A stretch of 64,000 nt of DNA from Hermatobates lingyangjiaoensis (lineage: Eukaryota > Arthropoda > Insecta > Hemiptera > Hermatobatidae), in contig JAPFBL010001617.1 of NCBI GenBank assembly GCA_026182355.1, positions 1,674,001 through 1,738,000 of the forward strand. Reading direction: 5' to 3'. Shown one piece after another: positions 56,932 through 64,000 of the stretch; within the stretch, counting starts at the first letter, position 1; every line of letters starts with the position of its first letter. The notes under the pieces were generated by a model. It did not search any database and had not been told where the DNA came from. It worked only from the letters and a program-made list of their open reading frames with translations. A program made the translations under genes and the position numbers.

Positions 56932-58651
56932 TTTACTTTACTATAAGTAAAGTATAGTGATCGTGAAAAAATTCGATCTCGAGATTTTGACGGAATTACA
57001 TGTTTTGAGGTCCCAGAAGTCGTATTATGAAGTTTTTTCAATGATGTCTGTGGGTGTGTGTGGCTGGGTGGGTGGGTGAGTGTGTTAGCATTGCTTGTTA
57101 CCACGCTACGGTCCAGAATCTTTGTTGGATCAAGTTCATATTTTACACCAAAATGGGCCTCATAGAGTAGAAGATCCCTATTGTTTGGGAAGAATTATGC
57201 ATGACGGGAAAGTCACTTTTTTGCCAAAAACCGTTTATTAAAAAACATTTTTTTCTCCTAAACTGTTAACCCTACAGTTTTGAAATTTTGGCTTTATCTT
57301 TGAGGTTACAAATGTAACAAACGAAAAATATATTCAGAATTTTAAAACAAAGGAAAATTTTTTTTTCAATAAAATGTAAAAATTTTGACTTATAATTCAA
57401 TCTCAAAGATTCTGAGAGCAACACAAGCCATACCGTTTGATGGATCCAAATGAAACTATTCTAAAAAATAGAACATTATATGGAAAATGATTTGAGATAA
57501 TTTTTTTCAAAATTACATTCACCAAAGGGGCGTTAAAGTACGATTTCTGTTTTCAGGAAATGTTTTTTTGACGCTAAACGACTCATTAAAAACTCATGAA
57601 AATTTGACCGAAAATGGAACAAAAATTAGCAATTTACAAAAACAATTCATGAGATATCAATCACGGCAAAGAGCAATAAATCCAAAAAAACTGTTTGTTT
57701 ATCCTGGACTAAGGGATCACCTGCTATACTTGTCGAATTTTTACAATGTTTACATTGACTTAGAAATTTTTTGAGCAAAACCACTGAGATAAAATTAGAC
57801 TATTCTAGTATTATAGTTCATATTTGTTATTTTCAAAAATTAGAAGCTCCCAACTAAAAATGACTTAAATTATATTGAATAGCTGGCTTCGACTTTGAGT
57901 TGAGTATGTAAACTGGTTAATTACTAATAAATTTTTCCAAATATACATTCATAGCAAGCTTATAACAGAGTACAAGACGCAGGAAAAAGAATAACACTCA
58001 CTCAGAGAAAATTGGTATATATGATTTTCGACAAAGGGGAAGGAAAATGATTTTAATAAATACTAAGAAGCCATAAAATTCCCAGTATAATAATTCTATA
58101 AAAAACCAAAATTGTAAAACATAATTCAAAATGGAAATCTTTGGTTTGAACATTAATAAATGTAATAATTGTATATCATTAATTATAAATTATCTTAAAA
58201 CATTTTTTCTTGGATGTTTATGATGTTTTTCAGAGAAAGTAAGAGCATTTTCCTGATTTAAATTTGAAAATTTGACTTAAATATTCAATGTAGAAGGAGG
58301 TCAAGTAAACGATATAAGAAATCCACTAGCTATTTGAACAAACGCATGTTCTCTTGTAGAAGATTATTTCGTATCAAGAAATTTTCACTTTGGCTTTTCA
58401 AAAATGTTATTACTGCTGCAGTTATACTAATGAGATTATTTGCATCAGCTGTGGGATGTACAAAAATAAGCTTGTATATTGATAAGTCGATCAATCACTA
58501 TCTGTACTACCTCAGAAATGAAAGACTAATAAGCATCTCCCATTTAAATGTTTACATTATGCTTAAATGAGACATTATATATTATATACCCTTGAATATT
58601 GATATTAAGTTTACTTATAGTAATGGTGAGTGCAGGCCACTCCAGATTTTT
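56932..58651 (-). repeat. REP-A repeat, copy D (short form)
   Basis: Begins TTTTACTTTACTATAAGTAA and GTATAGTGATCGTG and ends ACTTATAGTAATGGTGAGTG; inverted relative to copies A-C. The GT-rich tract (57040-57085) and DPYCLGRIMHDGKVTF (57170-57217, plus strand) are present. The ~300-bp segment of copies B and C is absent, leaving TAGAATAGTCTAATTTT-type sequence as in copy A. Apparent frames 57568-57774 and 58334-58570 are frameshifted in other copies. Confidence 0.85.
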
Positions 58652-59472
58652 TTAAAATCGAAGCCAACCTTAAATAACAGTTGATACATACTGCAAGAGT
58701 GAATAGAAAAAAGAGTGACGAATTCTATGTATTTGGAGTAATAGTATACCGTTACTAGATATGACCTGGAATTAAGAGTAAAAATATCGCCTGCGAGCTT
58801 TGAGGATAGGTGATGAGTTAAAAGCTGTTCTGTAGGGATATTAGGACGGTACTGAAGTCATTCTAAACAGTTTTTTATGTAATAATTGATACTGATATGC
58901 CACCACTGTAGCACTTTGCGAATGAAATGAACAAAATTTTGGTATAGTAAGCCTGCAGTTGCAATAACAGCATGGCTAAAGTCGTTGACACTGAATAGAG
59001 AAGTTTTTAATAATTATGACTAAGAGAGAATGATCAATTCTACTGACTTGCCGTGAAGGTACAAAACGGAATAACACTTCATACAGTTCCTTTTCTATAT
59101 GTACGTAAGGTGTTAAAAAACTTTGATGCGTTAGTGATAGCTTTCCGCTTATAAAGAAGTGCTGCACAAAGTACTGATAAAAATTTATGGAGCCATTCTT
59201 ATGGTATAAATTTGTATTGCACATACAATATGTGGTATAAATATACCACAACCAAAATAATCAGCAGGGTTATTATAGTTACACCTGAATATAAATGGAT
59301 TAAACTGAACACATTGAAGCACATACGTGCTTTTAGAAAACGCCCTGAGACTAATACTGGGTGCACCTTATATGACAAAGGCTGAGCTAAGACAACAGTC
59401 TTCACTTACATAAGACATCAAGACACTATCAAGGATCATAGCACCAAGACAACCAACTGTTGACACCTAATG

Positions 59473-59492
59473 ACCATGACCTTGGTCATGGT
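59473..59492. repeat. Perfect 9-bp hairpin
   Basis: ACCATGACC and GGTCATGGT separated by TT. No poly-T tail or gene context; it may be chance or a protein-binding palindrome. Confidence 0.8.
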
Positions 59493-60363
59493 ACAAACTA
59501 AGACTACTGTAGGGATTCAAAATGAAACAGGGATACACACCATATATCATTAAAAAAACAGAACTCTACACTTTGACACAACGAAGCCTCTCAGGGGCAT
59601 CAGATACACTACATGTATACAGTGACACAAAACAATAATCCACTACATGAAATTAAGGCATGGTAAGTCCATACCTTAATTAGACCTTAATTAATTAGAA
59701 AGGTACAGCTTCTATGGAGCGTACATTTCACTCATCAAATACTTCACACAACCAAAAAAGATATTAAAACAACAGAAGCTATTCAACAAATAAATAGCAT
59801 TAAATTACAAACGTTGAAAATCGTGTATATTACACGTAATTTAGAAAATATGTTTGCTATTTGTTGTAGACTGGTGCGTAACATTTTCGAAGTACCATTG
59901 GTACAGTTCTCTTATTGGTTACAACAGTTGGGTTTTACATCATTCATAGAACTTTGCTAACAAATAAATGCTTCATATTAGGACGGAATAGACATTCAAT
60001 TTTTCTGGTGATGGCCTGTTCGTATAAGATGATTAAAACTAACTTCTTTATTATAGGGATATTAGTGCCAAAGAGATTACAACATACATTATTTGAATAA
60101 GTAGCCATCATAGCTGATATTTTTTCTCTTCGATGAACCAGTTTCAGAACAAGTCTACCTTCAAAAGCTTACGATTAGGTCTAACGTACTGGTTTGAGTT
60201 GCATGTGAGAGAGTCGTACAAACTTGTTAAATTAGACTAAATGATAAAGATCAGCCAGCAAATTAAGAAACGACAGGAAATACTGACAAGACAAAGCAAA
60301 CAGTACACTTAACAGTAATAGTTGACTCTTAAAGATGGACGTAAACAAAAATCAGTCAAACAT

Positions 60364-60378
60364 GGGGGGGGGGGGGGG
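60364..60378 (+). repeat. Poly(G) run, G15
   Basis: Fifteen consecutive Gs, the second long poly(G) run in the window after 48058. Confidence 0.97.
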
Positions 60379-63300
60379 ATGTAGGAAGTAAGAACTATGT
60401 AAAGAAAGGCAGATGGAGAACATCTCTGATTTAAGGATACAAATTAAATAGCAAACATTAAACACCTAAAAGAACAACTTGACTTTACTTATCATAACGA
60501 ATTAGCGAAAGTAATTCTCCAAGGGGAATACAATAATCTTAATATTCTGTTCAAATTCCGATAGGGATTTCTAGGGCGAGAGAAAATCAAACCATAGGTC
60601 AAAGGATTGCAATGTTAGGAAAGTGGTTTATAGTAAAATGTAGCAAGATAATGACAATTGGTAAACTGGTGGGATTTCTGATGACTGGTATAGTATCACT
60701 ACAGTTTACTAGGGACTGACTTTAAATATTCATTTCTCCAAAGATCTATATCATCAAATAAATCTTAATAGTGATAATAATGATAGACAAGTTCAAAAAA
60801 GAAAAAATGATCTGGTTTTACCAGCAGCTAAATGGCTGTTAAATCATCATGGCAAGTGGCCGTAGGAACGGGAGCACAGTTCCAAATTTATTTTATTCTT
60901 TAAATTTTACTGTTTTAGTCACTTTTAGCTTACTCTTTTGCTTTAAAGTAGACTACAACAGCGGTGAAGAAGGTTAACAAAAGTAATAAGACATCAGGGT
61001 CGGCTAGAATAAAGCTGGCAGTGGGCAAGCAAGTCTGACGGAGCGTAGCCTTGACTCCAGACACAAGAAGGTCTGAGCTCTCACAAGCCCAGTCAAGTAC
61101 CGGTCATATACTCGTCCAGATAACATTAAAGCTGAATTCATACAAAATTTCAACCTATTAGCTTCACACAGATATTCTTTAGTCAAACGTAGGAATATCG
61201 TTTAAACATAACTATATCAATAGTAACAAATTAGTTACAAATTGTTGCAATTCGTTACAAATGTATTGAAATATGGCATATCTCAATAATTAACTTTCAC
61301 TCGTTATTCATATATATCACTTGAAAATTCCTCACTTCCCAAATATAAAATGATTAATTTCAATTATTAAAACAATGAAACCATTGTTCCACTATTAAAA
61401 GGGTCATTCGACATTCTTGCTTCATTAGTGAGCAATATGATCTAGTAACATATCTGATAACCAACAAACGAGCAGGAGTTTAAGAATTCTACTCACAACT
61501 ACACGGGGGAACTAATGAGTTTCCCTGCACTATTCTTTTTACACTTACATCTTTGGCGAATTCAGCAGATGAGGTAAATTCGAGGACGCTAATTTATCTT
61601 GGAATATCAAAATAAATATTTATTTAATAATAATGTGTTTGTATAATAAACTCATTACATCGAAATCAATGAATACACGATTAATCAAATGCTAAAGAAA
61701 AACAATACTTTTTTAAGCAGTCGTAATTTGCTTATTTTTTTGGAAACACTTTTGCAACATACGGTCCAAAGATCAATAATTATCACAGATAAAAATAAAT
61801 TCCGTGAAACATCAATATAATTGATCAGTCAAAACGTTTAATTTGGAAGCGTAAGTTACGTTTTTATGTATGTAATGTACATAATTCTGTTATGCATACC
61901 TGCTTTAAATCTTAAAATAAAGTACCTAATGTAAAATTTAGATTGTTTGTGTGAGTCATTCTAGATACCTATGACATTCATATAAGTAATATGGTTCTCT
62001 GAAATAAGACCACAAGGAAATTGCTATTAAAAAATAGACAATACTAAAATGGATATTTTTTTTAAAGACTAATATAGTAAATATACTTGCTTTCAAAGTC
62101 TCAGAAGGTTCATAACAGCATAAATCATCTCACATTAAAAAATAAACAAACTCTAATTATTCATAAATGCCTACTTCTTTTTTGGGTGTATCGATTTGAA
62201 CACTTGGCTGTAATGAAATTGAATAATCTTTAGAAGACCAACACAATCATAAATAATAAAATAAAGGACAGAACGAACATAAGTAATTCATATAACAAGA
62301 CTAATGTTTTGCTAATCTAAAATTATGTCCTAAAAATATAATGAAATATAAAAATAATGAAAAAATATAATAAAAAAAAAATAATTTTTTGCTGTAAATG
62401 GACAAAAGCAATTCAAATAAAGTACCTGGAATTATTTCAGCAACTTGAAAAACTGAGCTTTTCTACAGAAACTACGACTGGGCAGCTAAGTAATATAAGA
62501 GTTAGATAGGATGGTGAAAGTGCTGTGGAGAGGCTCTACATCAGCTTCGTGTGCAGGTAATCTCAACGAGGACAAGGATTTCATCGTCACTGACCGCTCG
62601 TAGCAATCCCCACACCATCCCTGCTCTCCAAGGACTTACCCAGTCATTTCTAAAATACACCACCTTACATCTCGTATCAAGCAAAAATCAAATAAAACAA
62701 CATTTATCATTAATTTCAGTCACAACTACAAATATTACTTTAACATACTCACCGAACAGAACATCTACAATTCAAACCAAATTTCAACCACAATTTTCCA
62801 AAATACATTTTCTATTTAAGAAGTAATTATTTCTTAAAACGTTTAATTGTAGAATTACAATGTATCATCCCTGAGAAGCTATGAAATACCCTCTCACAAT
62901 CATTGATGACTGATTTCATACAAATTCAATTGCGCTATTCACAGGGTTTATTTCACAATGAGCTGAAAATTTAAAATATTTATATATTTCAAATAAAAAT
63001 GTTTGTTTTAAATCTGCGGGAACTTACTGATGTCTTATTTAATGAGTTAAAAGTTACAATAAAATTTAAAACGCAGTGGGATAGTTCTCTGCGGTTCTAG
63101 TAAATATTCATCTACAGGGTCTGTGGGAAATAAAATAAGAACAAATAACTATGCATGAATGCCACAGACTTAGCGCATCTTCCTCCAGAGTTCTAAGCGC
63201 TATTATTTGTTTTAATGTTAACCAAAGCACACTAAAAAACATTCTGCATTCGTCTCTTCTTGCCGTTAGAATATACACAAATTAATGCAATCGATCCATT

Positions 63301-64000
63301 AATACATGTAGATTTATCCATCGGATTAATCAATCACTGTAGATTATAGGATTTTTAATCTTAAATACCTTTCACTATTAAATATCAAAAATATAGTGAG
63401 AGTTGTAATATCTCATTTATCTGATGTAGGTTTCATTGCAACATAGATCCAAATTACGTAGTTTGACAATTAGACAGTGGTACAGAAACAGTATATGACT
63501 ACTACTTGATACAAAGTAGTTTTGATTCTTAAAAATATTTTAGGAACAAATTTGCTAGATAAATATGCTGCATTCGGTTGGTTATCAAAAGGAAATTAAG
63601 ATAAGGAATGCTGGGTAGTTAGTGACACAATGGTTGACCAGAGGATTGGACATAGAGTTAGTTGAAACCAAGGACGACGACCGCAGGTAACTGATACCCT
63701 GCATGGCAAATCACTCACCTACACGTAGTCACTTCAATTTATACATCCCAGTAGATTTCACCTACACGAGATTCACTCAAACAGATATAGACTTTGTTTT
63801 TTTGCAATCATAAAACTAAGCGCAAAAGTACATTTAATGACCAAATAATTGATCAAAACAAATAACTTTTGAAAAAGTTTCATTAATAATGCATTCTTTG
63901 GCTTTAAATATTCTTTGTATGTCATGTTGAATTCACTAAACTATGCCTTTACAAAGCGTGTGGAACACGGTGTTCAGAAATACATTAACACACCAAGAAT

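Larger units (their letters stand above)
58652..64000. other. Largely single-copy AT-rich DNA with two GC-rich islands
   Basis: GC-rich islands lie at 60990-61110 (CCGGTC, GACGGAGCGTAGCCTTGACT) and 62510-62650 (GTGCTGTGGAGAGGCTCTAC). The second contains TGTGCAG followed by GTAATC, a possible splice-donor context, but no supported exon. A perfect hairpin, ACCATGACC-TT-GGTCATGGT, is at 59473-59492. A G15 run is at 60364-60378. No transposon relic recognised. Confidence 0.4.

Overview
The window is AT-rich, intron-scale animal DNA, most likely from an arthropod. It has no operons, ribosome binding sites or prokaryotic genes, but many microsatellites and a dense layer of decayed transposons: Penelope-like elements (PLEs) with GIY-YIG endonuclease, R1/Jockey-like LINEs, a Ty3/gypsy element, Helitron, hAT and Tc1/mariner relics, and a possible tRNA-derived SINE. 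The clade assignment is inference from these families. I found no intact protein-coding gene, rRNA or tRNA. The longest open frames are transposon fragments, often extended through (TA)n repeats.

Layout. 1-5046: a 3.35-kb unit followed by a partial second copy, giving a near-identical 1.69-kb direct repeat; the single stretch holds a mariner-like relic. 5290-6470: hAT transposase relic. 7560-8245: LINE RNase H relic. 8.2-10.0 kb: PLE fragments around two (TA)n tracts. 10.6-11.1 kb: LINE reverse transcriptase relic. 13.6 kb: possible SINE. 14.6-15.3 kb: a GC-rich block. 17.9-19.6 kb: a divergent REP-A copy with a long microsatellite, then a 54-bp minisatellite inside an inverted repeat. 19.4-20.0 kb: back-to-back PLE terminal regions. 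REP-A, an unidentified 1.6-2.0-kb repeat with palindromic ends, lies at 20.4-22.0, 25.1-27.1, 41.1-42.8 and 56.9-58.65 kb, with fragments at 1.7 and 17.9 kb. 28.8-33.2 kb: a decayed gypsy element on the minus strand holding a Helitron fragment and a PLE fragment. 36.2-38.85 kb: a Helitron-like start running into 19 units of a 115-bp satellite. 40.8-49.2 kb: a dense PLE cluster with RT, endonuclease, N-terminal fragments and inverted terminal regions. 49.2-64 kb: mostly single-copy AT-rich DNA with short GC-rich islands, a LINE 3' relic and one REP-A copy.

The most interesting signal is a recurrent short RNA-like motif in the PLE terminal regions. It reads CTGANGA, one extra pyrimidine, a small hairpin, GAAA, a short palindrome (ACGT, AATT, ATAT, ACATGT or AGATCT) and then a cleavage-type base. 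This is the architecture of a type I hammerhead ribozyme with a tiny self-dimerising stem III. PLEs are known to carry hammerhead motifs. What stands out here is the number of diverged versions, the shared extra base, the overlap with the PLE start codon in two copies, and their place in near-perfect inverted repeats joined at (TA)n tracts.
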